DNA of 23,939 bases from Mastigamoeba balamuthi. Its lineage: Eukaryota; Evosea; Mastigamoebida; Mastigamoebidae. The notes under the pieces were generated by a model. That model had not been told where the DNA came from. It did not search any database and was given only the letters and a program-made list of their open reading frames with translations. The position numbers and the translations under genes were made by a program. Positions 1 to 9,500 of this stretch are shown in pieces (within the stretch, counting starts at the first letter, position 1; the number at the start of each line of letters is the position of its first letter). Location: assembly GCA_902651635.1 (NCBI GenBank), contig CACRSC010000117.1, positions 1 to 23,939 on the forward strand, written 5' to 3'.

Positions 1-823
1 CTGCAGGTCATAGTGAGACCATTTCTGGATTGCTGGCAGAGAAAATGTCACTGGGGCAGTCTGTCCGCGTTGTTGTTCCGTTGGCGTCCAGAATGCACGA
101 GTGCCGGTATTGAAGTCTGCTGTGGGTCAGAGGGTCGAAGCAACTGCTGTGCTCACTTGATGCTGGGTAGCTGTGGCCCAAAGACCCTTGTGTTGCTGAC
201 ATCCCTGTGATGTCTCCAACGTTAGGCTATTGCACTCGCAGAAATTGTACGCACAGCAGCAATTGCACTCTTAGAGCGGAGGGTATGGTGCCCGTGAGGT
301 ACTGGTTGTTATGCAGATCTCTGGCGGCCCAGTGGGTGAGAACCACTCCGAAGCAGAACACTCGGCGCACACGTCGTTTAAGCGGAGACTGGCGAGTGTC
401 TTGGGTAGGGTCCCGGTGATGTTGTTGTCGCTGAGGTATCTGTGCGAGTGTGAGCCTGGTCAGCGTGCAATGAGGGTGCGGCGTAAGCGCACAAGTTCTC
501 GAGGCTGTGGAGGAGACCTATCTCGGGAGGGATGGTCCCCTGCAGCCCATAACGGTTCAGGATGCTGTGTCGCACTGTCAGCCATCAGCGATTCCGTGTG
601 GGTGTCCTCACATTTTCACGACATGGCTTTCGAAGACCGAGATTCCTGAGAAGCCAACATCGTCATGGGGAGTTGTATTGCAGGGACTAGTGGTCCAGAG
701 GGTGATGTGCAGGGAGGACTGCAGGGCGCAGAGGGCAGAGAGCTCCCCAGCGTCCTGTGCCACGCACTGGCACGCTGCCCCCAGGAGCACACACACGGCC
801 AGCACCCGATCCGCGCGTACCAT
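1..823 (-). CDS. Copy C: 5' part of LRR/Cys-rich surface protein gene (partial)
   Basis: The start codon at 823-821 opens a signal peptide (MVRADRVLAVCVLLGAACQC) and then a plant-type LRR N-cap with the CALQSSL and W...PC pattern. Short introns separate the following exons. After splicing they read as 24-residue LRRs, such as LQGTIPPEIGLLHSLENL, YLSDNNITGTLPKTLASL and LHNNQYLTGTIPSALR. A conserved linker follows (CILDANGTTTRTDCPS). The window begins at an intron acceptor, so the Cys-rich and PSI exons lie off the left edge. The product is probably a secreted or membrane-anchored extracellular protein; ligand and role are unknown. It is paralogous to copies A and B, on the same strand and in the same order. 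No frameshift is seen in the exons present. Exon limits come from GT/AG rules and comparison with copy A, not from transcripts. Confidence 0.7.
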
Positions 824-1090
824 GGCAGAAGAGGTGGAGGAGGAGGAGGGAGAGCTTGTGTGGTGCTGCGCTGGTGAGGAGCAGTTGGCGAATATTAAGT
901 GCAGGAGATTCCCCCATGGTTTTGAAACTGGGCCGCCACGTCCACCCCAACCGCAAAATATCTGCACCCCCTTGATCTTCTGTGCACCTCCTGCCTGTGC
1001 TGACTGCGACAGCGGCCGCCGCTGGTGCCGGCATCGCCTGCCCCGTGCGCCGGCACGCTAGCGGGCAGGGGCACGTGGCTGAGAGACTAC
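824..1090 (-). promoter_or_regulatory. Upstream region of copy C, proximal part
   Basis: This stretch just upstream of the copy C start is closely similar to the region upstream of copy A (9773-10050). Shared blocks include the purine-rich stretch next to the ATG and, read on the minus strand, an AGATATTTTGCGG block about 140 bp upstream that could be a TATA-like element. Conservation between tandem copies may only reflect recent duplication. The hAT-like element interrupts the region at 1091, and homology resumes at 2507. Confidence 0.4.
1083..1090. repeat. Left target-site duplication of hAT-like element
   Basis: GAGACTAC lies directly before the left TIR and is repeated at 2507-2514 directly after the right TIR. 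The homologous empty site upstream of copy A contains a single GAGACTCCCACC block. Confidence 0.85.
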
Positions 1091-1174
1091 TAGGGCTCGG
1101 CGTGATAGAGGAAAGGGGGTTGAAAAGTATCGAGCCCTGTTGACTAATATCGCATAACTATCGTACTTTCACTG

Positions 1175-1208
1175 TTGATGTCAACGATGACGTGATCGAT
1201 GACATCAA
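1175..1208. repeat. Inverted repeat near left end of hAT-like element
   Basis: TTGATGTCA at 1175-1183 is the reverse complement of TGACATCAA at 1200-1208, with CG-rich TGACGTGATCGA-type sequence between. It could form a hairpin or be a transposase-binding site. No function is shown. Confidence 0.5.
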
Positions 1209-1624
1209 TCGTGCCCCTCTATGCTTTTTTCCTTTTGCTGCACAGGGGGCGTTCAGGGTGTGGGGACAGGGAGGAGGGACCATGGGTGACGGAGGCTGTG
1301 AGATGACCTCACTGCCCTCTCTGCCTTCTTGCTCACCAGACTTGTTCTCACCTTCTTCGCAGGTGGTGGTTGGCGCTCTTCTCACCCGTGTGTCCCTGCA
1401 CTGCCGGCTGCTGCTTCGCGGTGTAGCGTAAGTCAAGCCTGCTGCTCTGTGAGTGCACCCCAGCGGTGGGGACACGTTCACTTTGCTGCTGTCACCACCT
1501 GTTGATGCTGCAGGGCTCACTCTTGCGATCTTGCTACGGGGGCCATGTTGGGACATCCGTGCCCATTTTTCTCGATTGAGACGGCCTGGCCCGGCTCGTG
1601 TCATGCACCTGCGGGGCATACAGG

Positions 1625-2342
1625 TCACACAGATACACTGCTACCAGGTGAAATGGAGCCCGTGTGGCACTGCAGTCCATCAGAGCAGGAGCAGGGCTGG
1701 GAGCACGGGGACAATAGCACCAGTAAGGGCTCTACAGGCCCACTGGTCATGTGAAGGGTGCGTGTGCAGGGCACCGCAAGGGCCTGAGTGCAGGCAGGCA
1801 GCCTCAGGCTATGGGGGCACAACAACGAGCCGTGACAGCCAAGAGGTGTGGTGACAAAAGGTGGGTGGGTGCTCGTGGGCTTTACAACATGAAAGCAAAT
1901 GCTGGTGGAACTCATGCTTCTAGAGCGCGCGTGCTTCCAAATGTGGATGACACACAGCCAGTTGTTCTCTGCCCTCGGCCAGTGGATGACCACCTTTGCA
2001 CTGGCCACCGTGGCATGGCACGTGGTCATGATGGCGGCAGGGTCTGTGCTGCCTGCCACCTGCACGACTGCTGTCTCTATGTCCTTCACATCGCATGTAA
2101 GCCTCACGACATGTGCGGCCTCGCTGGTCATGGCCTCGGCTGCTGCTCCACCCATGATGGTGTCCACCACAGTCTCACGCACATGCTGCAGCAGCCCTGT
2201 GGCCCTGCCAATGTGCAGGTCTGGAGCGCGGGGCTCTGTGGCCACTGCCCTGTACATGTGGTCACTCTCTGCATGCATGGACTGTGTGGTGCGTGAGAGG
2301 GTGGAGAGAAGATCACGCACAAGCTGCGTGGCCTGCAGCTGA
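1625..2342 (-). CDS. Open frame inside hAT-like element, possibly a captured exon
   Basis: A frame of about 235 codons is open on the minus strand. Just upstream is a good splice acceptor (CTGGATCAATTCAG, then CTGCAG), so it may be an internal exon rather than a full gene. The first 150 residues look helical and amphipathic (QLVRDLLSTLSRTTQSMH, LLQHVRETVVDTIMGG, AAHVVRLTCDVKDIETAVVQ) and could form a coiled-coil bundle. The remainder is Pro/Ser/Cys/Thr-rich and may not be coding. It does not resemble a hAT transposase. I infer either a fragment of a host gene picked up by the element or a chance frame in GC-rich DNA, and I do not recognise the family. Confidence 0.35.
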
Positions 2343-2506
2343 ATTGATCCAGAGGTTTAAGGAGACACAGAAGATACAGAAATCGCAAATCCTGATGCAA
2401 ATCCTGACGTGGATAATAGACGATAGTTCGATAACTGGAGTCTTTATTATCTATCGGACACCCCCCCACTTTGGACCCCTCTAATATTAATATATGCCGA
2501 GCCCTA

Positions 2507-2514
2507 GAGACTAC
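2507..2514. repeat. Right target-site duplication of hAT-like element
   Basis: GAGACTAC is identical to 1083-1090 and immediately follows the right TIR. Confidence 0.85.
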
Positions 2515-2896
2515 CACTCCCTCATCTGGCACAGCTCCAAGAAGATGGACTGGGGCTGGCTAGGCCAACACAGCCATCTGCCACTGGCGTGCTGCTTGTG
2601 ACTGCACCGCCAAGCCCCTTGGACACAAGAGTCTATCACGTGTGAGGCCATCATTTGTTCTTTGGTCGGATGTTGTGGCAGAGTCTTGTCTCGTTTCCCA
2701 AGGGCCAGCTGAGCTCACGTCTCACTGGGCGGGAAAAAGGTGAGGGAATAAGTCAGCCATTTAGGTAAACCAAACGGCGTGCCTCGGAAGAGGAAAAAAT
2801 GGTGGCATGATGTGAAAAGGAGATCGATCTTCAATCCAATTTGGAAACTGAGCCCGAGTGATACTGCAAGCAGCATCGTTCTCAAAGCTAAACTCT
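2515..2896. other. Upstream/intergenic segment of copy C, distal part
   Basis: No gene is seen here. This segment is homologous to 10050-10425 upstream of copy A. Shared landmarks include AGCTCCAAGAAGATGG, CTATCACGTGTGAGGCCATC, GTTGTGGCAGAGTCTTGTCT, a GGCGGGAAAAAGGTGAGG block and GAGCCCGAGTGATACTGCAA. It is the array unit interrupted on the left by the hAT-like element and on the right by the Ty3-type element. Confidence 0.6.
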
Positions 2897-3013
2897 TGTC
2901 GTGGCCCGTGCCACTTCCCCACTGCCATTTCACTCTCAGGCTGATTCACTTCGCATGCACACATAAGACAAAACAGTTCGTTGTTTCCAACTCCCGTTAC
3001 ACAATTCCCTACA
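2897..3013 (+). repeat. 5' LTR
   Basis: This 117-bp terminal direct repeat begins TGTCGTGGCCCGTGCCAC and ends near TTCCCTACA. It aligns over its length with 6212-6348 apart from scattered substitutions. The first bases contain GTGGC-CCGT-GCCAC, a small hairpin. At under 120 bp this is very short for a Ty3/gypsy LTR. No clear tRNA-type primer-binding site is visible after it. Confidence 0.8.
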
Positions 3014-3175
3014 AAGTGCTTTGGGCCTTCTTTTGGCTGGACGTGCCACTGTGGACACAAGGGCAGTTTCAGCCACCATCGGCCAGAACTAACTATCATC
3101 CTGGTCAATGGACCCCCATGATCCACCTTTCTGTTTTCTACATGACTAGCCACCCCGTGGACATTGGCCACGACC

Positions 3176-3836
3176 ATGACTGCCGTCCACATCAACCCGG
3201 GCAACTGGAAGGACCTCATTCTCAGGTCGGATCGATTCCAGGAGGTGTTCCACTGGATTCGTGACATCAAGGCAAGGGCCACGGAATTCGTCCCGGAGGT
3301 TGACCTGGAGCAACTACCAGCGAACACCATGGTCTTGCTGGTAATCTGATCACTCTACAAGGTCCTCAGTGGCAAAACCCTGGTGCGCGATGTCATGCAC
3401 ACTGCCCTGCAGCTCCTGGAGATGTCATGTTCCACGGAAATTTCCACAGTTCTGGAAATCACTGGACAGTTCATCACGTACCACGAGCCCAGTAACCAGG
3501 GCATGCAGCAGTCCTACCTCATGTTAGTGATCGAGTACCAACTCCATCTGGACCAGGTTGCAAGGGCGCTGAACCTCTCTGAGGCCATGCAAATTTGACT
3601 CTACCAGCACGGGTTTGGCAAGGGCGGGCCTCGTCAGGCATCACCTCTATGACCGCCTGGACCTTGAGCAGGAAAACCTCAAAACCATCAAGAAGGCCAC
3701 CATTGACATCATGAGGGCTGAGAACATACTCATATTGCGTGAGTACACTATCAAGATGCTACTCTGCCAGATCATCGAGATCCCAACCCCCATGGACTCC
3801 AACAAACCCCACCAAATTCCCAGTTGGAGCCATTGA
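3176..3836 (+). pseudogene. Gag-like region, broken
   Basis: The likely start is the ATG at 3176 (MTAVHINPGNWKDLILRSDR). The frame runs to 3598 but is crossed by TGA codons at 3347-3349 and 3596-3598, and continues in a different frame from about 3615 (HHLYDRLDLEQENLKTIKKA). Sequence such as FITYHEPSNQGMQQSYLM and YQLHLDQVARALNLSEAM is helical and fits a capsid-type protein upstream of protease. Its gag identity rests mainly on position. No CCHC zinc knuckle is seen. Confidence 0.5.
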
Positions 3837-4341
3837 CACCCTCGATGGCGGTGGAGCACCCTCGGTGCAGCTGTCACAGCTCAAGCAAGAAGACCTGGTC
3901 AGGGCAACGACAAGGAACGGACCAGGGGCCAAGCAAGGGCTGGACACGGTCAAGGAGATTGTTACTAAGGACGGAAGTGACATCAAAAATGTCAACCCGT
4001 ACACGACACTCAACCAGAAGGAGTATGAGCTCTGTAATGTCGAGGACGAGCTCATTTTCGAACCACCATCAGTGATCAAGAAGTGGTGCATCTACGTCAA
4101 GGCCAATGTGGGAGCAGGCCTGCTGGACTCGTTGGAATGCCAGATCGATCCGGGGGCCAATCGATCCTTTGTGAATGAGAAATTCACAGCAAACCTCAAG
4201 GACTACATCAGGAGGCTTCATCACCCGATCAAGTTCAAGAACAGCAATGGCAGCATCGACCTGATCACACTGGCTGCATTCATCCCACTTAAGTTCGAGC
4301 AAGGAGCACCATTCCAGGATGCAGTAGTGTTCATCACATGA
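3837..4341 (+). pseudogene. Retroviral-type aspartic protease remnant
   Basis: This frame reads through a linker (QLKQEDLVRATTRN) into a protease-like domain. The segment CQIDPGANRSFVNEKF corresponds to the active-site loop of retropepsins, D-[ST]-G-A. Here the residue after the catalytic Asp is Pro, so activity is doubtful. The frame ends at TGA 4339-4341 where the reverse transcriptase should begin, and no YxDD-containing RT palm follows. It lies in a different frame from the gag-like region. Confidence 0.6.
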
Positions 4342-4344
4342 CAA

Positions 4345-4860
4345 CTTCAGCAGGGAACTTCGTCCTGATCAGGCTGAGGGACACCCAGCACGTCCACCAA
4401 CTCATATGGTAGGTCGTTGATGGAGGCCCGTACTGCCTCTATCACATTATCGTGGTCCTTATAACCATGTCTACAAGGAAAGTCTTGACGTCCTCCTTTT
4501 CTGTGATCTCCACAAAGTGGCTCTCGATTACCTTCCCCAGCTGCCACGAGATGTACCTTTCTTGAGTGGGAACGACCGTGAGAAGTAGTCACCAATGAAA
4601 TTCTGCTTGCCCAGCTGGAATATGATGACGTAGTTGAACTCTGACATAAGCACCATCCAATACAGCACGTGGTGGAGGGCACTCGACAAGGGCAAGAGAT
4701 TGAAGCACACATTTTTCCAGTGCACCACAAGCACAGAGGAGGAGGACGTCGAGACTTTCCTCATAGACACAGTCAGGGACGATGAAGATGGTAACAAGGA
4801 CTACGATGATGTGATGGAGGCAGTACGGGCCTCCATCAATGACCTCCATACGAGTTGGTG
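4345..4860 (-). pseudogene. Inverted RNase H tail and tether region of the retroelement
   Basis: On the minus strand, opposite to the rest of the element, one reads MSEFNYVIIFQLGKQNFIGD followed by YFSRS. This matches the end of a Ty3-type RNase H (LxEFDFxIxYxxGKxNxxADxLSR). The block is flanked by an inverted repeat: about 4395-4500 reads on the minus strand as IEAVRASINDLPYELVD, and about 4740-4860 reads on the plus strand as MEAVRASINDLHTSW. An inversion or inverted duplication therefore replaced the RT and most of RNase H. Confidence 0.6.
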
Positions 4861-5457
4861 AACGATATCATTGTCCTGAATGAGAGGCCCAGCACGGAGG
4901 TGCTTGAAGGCTCTTCATGCTCAGGCGCTTGCATCCCATGGCAATGGCATGACAGTGTACAGCACATGATGCACCATATCTCGGCAGTCATCAAGTGGCC
5001 AGGAATGGATGGCGGCGTGGCCAGGATGGTCAGGGAGTGCCCAGCGTGCCAGAAGGAGCATGCTAAGTGGTCTCCTCTTCACACAGTGCAGACATGGGTA
5101 CTCCTGTTGCACACAACCTGTTTGACAGCATTTTCCTCAACTACACAGGCCTCTTCCAGGAGAGCAGGGGCTGCAAGTACATCCTCGTGATGATTGATCG
5201 GTTCTTGCACTGGGTGGTGTTCAAACTGACAGCAACAACACAAGAAGAGCTGACAGCTGAGGGTGTTTGGAAGCGCTGGCTGTGCATTCATGGACTTGTC
5301 AATCAATTCTACAGACGGGGCCAAAGAGTTCATAGTAGGTGCATTCACAGAGATATGCAGGATGCTGCAGATCAGGCACCATGTCTCACTTCCCCTAAAT
5401 CCTGAAGGACATGGTGCAGTGGAGCACATGAACTTGGATGTCAAGTCTACACTATGA
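4861..5457 (+). pseudogene. Integrase zinc domain and catalytic core, broken
   Basis: The H2C2 zinc domain is visible as HAQALASHGNG then, in another frame, IKWPGMDGGVARMVRECPAC followed by Q. The core follows: YTGLFQESRGCKYILVMIDR corresponds to the common FxGPLPxSxGxxYILVxIDR block, but the position of the first catalytic Asp is Asn (LNYTG against the usual MDFTG). After a frameshift near 5310 come STDGAKEFIVGAF (second Asp) and NPEGHGAVEHMN (Glu). With one catalytic residue changed and two frameshifts the enzyme is inactive. Confidence 0.75.
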
Positions 5458-6147
5458 TGCCTAATGCACAAGAAGAACGTGACCAACAACTGGGCAGACC
5501 TCGTGGTGCCAGTGGCATTGGCAATCAATTGCAGCTACTTGAGAATGCTGGGAACGTGGTCCATGGGTTTGCACCCTGGTTGCTGAACAATATCATGATG
5601 CCCAAGACAGCAAGCAATGGGGAACGAGACTCTCTCGGTGGCAGCCCAGACCGTGATCCAAGTGGCATTGCCAAGGGTGCATGAAATTCGGGAGGTACTC
5701 GGGAGGGAGATCAAGGCTATGTACAGGGCGAGAGCCAAGGGCCAAGTCGACTTCGAGGTTGGCAACTACGTCCTGGTTCACTTTAAGTGAAAGACCAAGT
5801 TGGGTTTTTCGTGGAGGGGCCCGAAATCATCGTTTCACGGGACCACTGCCTCATCTACACAACTGAGAGCCTGATCGACCACATGCAATCAAAGGTGCAC
5901 GTGAACAGACTGAACCTGTTCTGGCCAGGCATGCTCAGCCTGAAGGAGCTGAAGGCCAAAGCAGTCAACAAGAATGAGTACCTCATCAAGAGGATCTACA
6001 TCCGCAATTGCCAAGGGACGAAGCTCTATTACCATTTGAAGTACCTGGGATACCCTGACATCAACAGCGATCACCCAGATGCATAGAACGAGTACCAGAA
6101 CATGAGGTGGAGCCCGGTCGTCCAGGAGTACATGAGGGGTGCACAAG
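5458..6147 (+). pseudogene. Integrase C-terminal module and chromodomain-like tail, broken
   Basis: The frame reads VDFEVGNYVLVHFK, an in-frame TGA, then KTKLGFFVEGPEIIVSRD and KVHVNRLNLF. These match the GPY/F module of Ty3 integrases (VGDxVLVxxK...KLxxxWxGPxxI...VHVxRLKxF). The tail IKRIYIRNCQGTKLYYHLKY and LGYPDINSDHPDA fits a chromodomain (IxxxRxxxGxxxYLVKWxGYP). A TAG interrupts it near 6084. This tail supports chromovirus affiliation. Confidence 0.65.
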
Positions 6148-6211
6148 CTCCATAAGCCACGGATCCTGAAGGGGTAGGCTGGCTGATCGTAGTACCTTTC
6201 TGTGAAGGCAC

Positions 6212-6348
6212 TGTCGTGGCCCGTGCCACCTCACTCGTGGCCCGTGCCACTTCCCCACTGCCATTTCACTGGCAGGCTGATTCACTTTGCACACACACAT
6301 CAGACAAACAGTTCGTTGTTTCCATTCCTCGTCACACAGTTCCCTTCA
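6212..6348 (+). repeat. 3' LTR with internal ~20-bp duplication
   Basis: This is a direct repeat of the 5' LTR. It is about 20 bp longer because CGTGGCCCGTGCCAC with a short spacer occurs twice near its start (6214-6228 and 6235-6249). It ends TTCCCTTCA. Divergence from the 5' LTR is visible by eye, so the insertion is not very recent. Confidence 0.8.
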
Positions 6349-6597
6349 CTCTAATTGAGGCTGCACATGAGTGTGTGTCTTGCACAGGCAAAGCCATTCA
6401 AAACACACACAATGCAGTATCCAATTCGCACATCGGTCATGCAGAGGCTCGTTGTGAGAACCATGTTTTGATAGAAATGGAGAGGGAGCTGAGAGACATT
6501 GGCATCAGTGTCATTGTGTGCACACGCTGGCACATTTCCGAGAACAATACAGGCCGCATGCTTGGCTGTGCTGTGTTTCTCACGCTCTGTGCAGTCA
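6349..6597 (-). other. 3' flank of copy A, conserved in copy B
   Basis: No independent gene is supported. The stretch is almost identical to 10428-10673 downstream of copy B (for example CATCGGTCATGCAGAGGCTC and GGCATCAGTGTCATTGTGTG). It is best read as 3' UTR and intergenic spacer of the tandem unit. A possible small intron spanning the proposed stop (acceptor about GACTGCACAG on the minus strand) cannot be excluded and would extend the C-terminus. Confidence 0.5.
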
Positions 6598-9500
6598 CTA
6601 CGGCGACTGCGACACAGCCAGGAGCGCACCCACCACTGACGACACAAGGGAGGCAGCCAGCACTGTGTTTGTGCTCGCCAGCGACCTCTCGGCGCACGCC
6701 TGCGACGCTGGCACGCACGCCGAGCCACAGAGCCTGCACGACGTGAAGTTGGCGCAGATGTGGCTGCTCAGGTCCCTGCACTCGGCGCACTGCTGCCCTC
6801 CTGGGATGCACACCTCTGTGGCACTGCACCACGTGTTGTTGCTCTCCGCGCATTCCGTCGCACTCTGCGTCGAAGATGAAGGGGATCGTCAGGCGAGGCC
6901 GGGACGTAAGGAAGCTGAACATTGTCACACCGCTTTTCCGTGGTCCCACTGAATTCCACCTCGGAACAAAGGTACACACCCTGGGGGAAAACAACTGTCT
7001 GGCACTTGACACCCCAGACACCCCGTGGGGGCGTGATGCATCACCCCCTCTCTCGTGAACGGATTTCTGCTTTTCCCGGACAAAAAACGGGGGCCGAACC
7101 CACACAGAAACGGACACGAGAAACGGAGGGCGGAGGGGAGAGGAGGGCAGCGCACAGTGAGGGTGCGGCACGAGGGACACGTGGCGGTGGCGGCCACACA
7201 CGCGCGCAGAGTGGGGCAGCTGCGGCACCCCGCAGTGCTGGCGCAGCGGTCGGGGCCCAGGGCGCTGCACTCGCACGCGCTGGCCATGGCTGCGCTGAGA
7301 TGTCAGGGGCAGCAAATATAACTGGACAACGCACCGGCATCGACGCACGAGAGCGTCGCCCCGCACCACTGGCACGCGCCCGTGCACATGCCCCTCGGCG
7401 TCCCCGCGCACGCCGCGCATGTGTCGCCGCTGCCTGCGCACAGCGAGCGTGTGGCGCACCACCTGCACGACGCGTCCCCCCCGCACACGTCGCTCTGCCG
7501 GTGCCCCGCGCACGCCGTGCAGTTGGCCCCCGCGTCGGTGCACGCGCTGCCCAGGCTGCACCACTGGCACCCCGCCATCACCCTGCACAGCTCCCCGGTG
7601 CCCCTCGAGCTGCACTGCGTGCACGTGTCGCTGAAGAGCTGGCAGCGAGACGTCGCTGGACACCACGCGCACACTGTGCAGGTGTCTCAGTTTGTGTCGT
7701 GCTCGATCTCTCCTTACTTGGCGAGCGGTCGCACTGGTCGATGCCCAGCGCAGAGCACGGACGGCAGCTGCTGGGCTCAGTGGCAGCGAGGCACGAAGAC
7801 TGGGAGGGACACCAGCTGCACCCAGAGTGGTGTGCGCACTCCTGTGGTCGCCACCGTCAGAGGAAGTGTGGACAGGAGAACGTGGCGCACCTCGTGGGAC
7901 ATGCTCAGCTCAGAGCACTGCGGGCACGTGCTGTTGAGTTCTCTCAGAATGCACGCCCCCGTCGACGGACACCAGAAGCAGGACCCGCTTGTGCTGCACC
8001 CGTCCTTGGACAGCCTTGGGCACAGCGCTGCTAGATCATCCGAGTATTCTGCGGCCACCACAGTCAGCAAGCAGTCTCAGTGGACGGGGGCAAGCAGCGC
8101 ACTGACGCAGCGGTGGCCAATGCTGAACGTGCCAGCCACACACTTGCACGCAACGCAGGTGGCCGACTGGTCGTCGCACTCCTCCCGCCAGTCGTCCACC
8201 GTCAGGGTCCCGCACACTGCGCTCCCCTCTCAGAATCGCCCTGTGCGTGCCGCTCCGAAATGTGCGCACGCGAGCACGTGTTGTTGGCGACGCTGCTGGG
8301 GGTCCACCCCGCCTGGCACCGGCACGACGTTGCGTTGCATCCCGTTGTGCCGTCGCACTCCTCCCCGGCGTCCACCACAGCGTCCCCGCACTCTGCAGCC
8401 CCGCTGTCAGAACACTCCCACGCCCGCCCGCCCGCTGGTCCCGCGCACTGGTGCAGCCGCCCGGTGCCGGGCGCCACCCGGGCATGCAGACGCAGTTTGT
8501 CCCACATCCGTCTGTGCTGTCGCACTGCTCGCCGCCCTCGCGCTGCTTATTCCCGCACACTGCGCTGCCGCTGAGTCACGGTGGCGGTGCTGGTGTGTGT
8601 GCCCACGTGTGCAGGAGAACAAGCCGGTGGAGATTCCTGGCCATTTGCACACACAGCTGGAATTGCACAACGAGGTGCTGTCGCACTGCTCTCCGGGATC
8701 CTGCAGGTGGTTCCCGCACTCTGCAGTGTGCACGCACGTTAGAGTGGCTGAAGGGAATGCCAGAGGGCGCTGGGTGCACTTGTGCAGGTGTGGCCCCACG
8801 GCGATACGATCCAGTTGCTGTCTGTGTCACACGTGCACCAGCGCGTGCACCCGTCTGCGGTGCTGTTGTGAGTACTGGTGCTTTCAGGGTCGCAGTCCTC
8901 TCCCTCGCTGACAACGTGGTCTCCACACTCTGTGAGAGTGAGGAAATTTCGGGATTGTTAGCAGAGAGATTTAGTGTGCGTGTGGCACTTGGGCAGTCTG
9001 TCCGTGTTGTTGTTCCGTTGGCGTCCAGGATGCATGAGTGCTCGTATTGAAGTCTGTTGTGATGTCAGAGATGGTCAAAGCGGCTGCTGTGCTCACGTGA
9101 CGTTAGGTGGCTGTGGCCCAAAGACCCTTGTGTTGCTGACGTCCCTGTGACATCGCCAACGTTATGCACTTGTACTTGCAGTAATGTACGCACAGTAGTA
9201 ATTGCTCTCTGAGAGCAGAGGGTATGGTGCCCGTGAGGCCCTGGTTGTTTTGCAGTTGTCTGGCGGGCGGGCCAGTGAGAACCACTCAGACGTAGACAAC
9301 TCGGCGCACATTTCGCTGAGTAACCGGAGGCTGGCGAGGGTCTTGGGAATGGTCCCCCTGATGTTGTTGTCGTTGAGGTACCTGTGGTGCGTGTGTGAGC
9401 CTTGTCAGTGCAAGGAGGCAGCAGCATGTGCGCACAGGTTAACGAGGTTGTGGAAGAGGCCTATCTCTGGGGGGATGGTCCCCTGCAGCCCACACCGTAG

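Larger units (their letters stand above)
1091..2506. mobile_element. hAT-like DNA transposon, probably non-autonomous (1416 bp)
   Basis: The element starts with TAGGGCTCGGC and ends with its exact reverse complement GCCGAGCCCTA, an 11-bp perfect TIR. It is flanked by the 8-bp duplication GAGACTAC. A TAGGG-type terminus with an 8-bp duplication is the standard signature of the hAT superfamily. Short TATCG/CGATA motifs recur near both ends (about 1118-1163 and 2411-2458), as expected for subterminal transposase-binding sites. No hAT transposase (BED finger or dimerisation domain) is recognisable, so it probably moved with a transposase supplied elsewhere. It sits about 260 bp upstream of the copy C start, so it may affect expression of that copy. 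Confidence 0.85.
2897..6348 (+). mobile_element. Degenerate Ty3/gypsy chromovirus-like LTR retrotransposon
   Basis: Two TG...CA terminal direct repeats (2897-3013 and 6212-6348) bound an interior with, in order, a gag-like region, an aspartic protease, an inverted RNase H remnant, an integrase zinc domain, an integrase core, an integrase C-terminal module and a chromodomain-like tail. The order PR-RNaseH-IN-chromo is typical of chromoviruses. Flanking ACTCT occurs on both sides (2892-2896 and 6348-6352, sharing the terminal A), which fits a 4-5 bp target duplication. The uninterrupted site upstream of copy A reads GAACTCTGAATGAGG. Stops and frameshifts are numerous and the RT fingers/palm are absent, so the element cannot be autonomous. 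Confidence 0.85.

Noticed and set aside
6922-8911. Long open frames on the plus strand over copy A (and similarly 11134-12115 over copy B)
   Set aside because: They are GC-rich shadows of the minus-strand Cys-rich exons. They lack domain sense, whereas the minus strand gives conserved Cys spacing with introns in phase.
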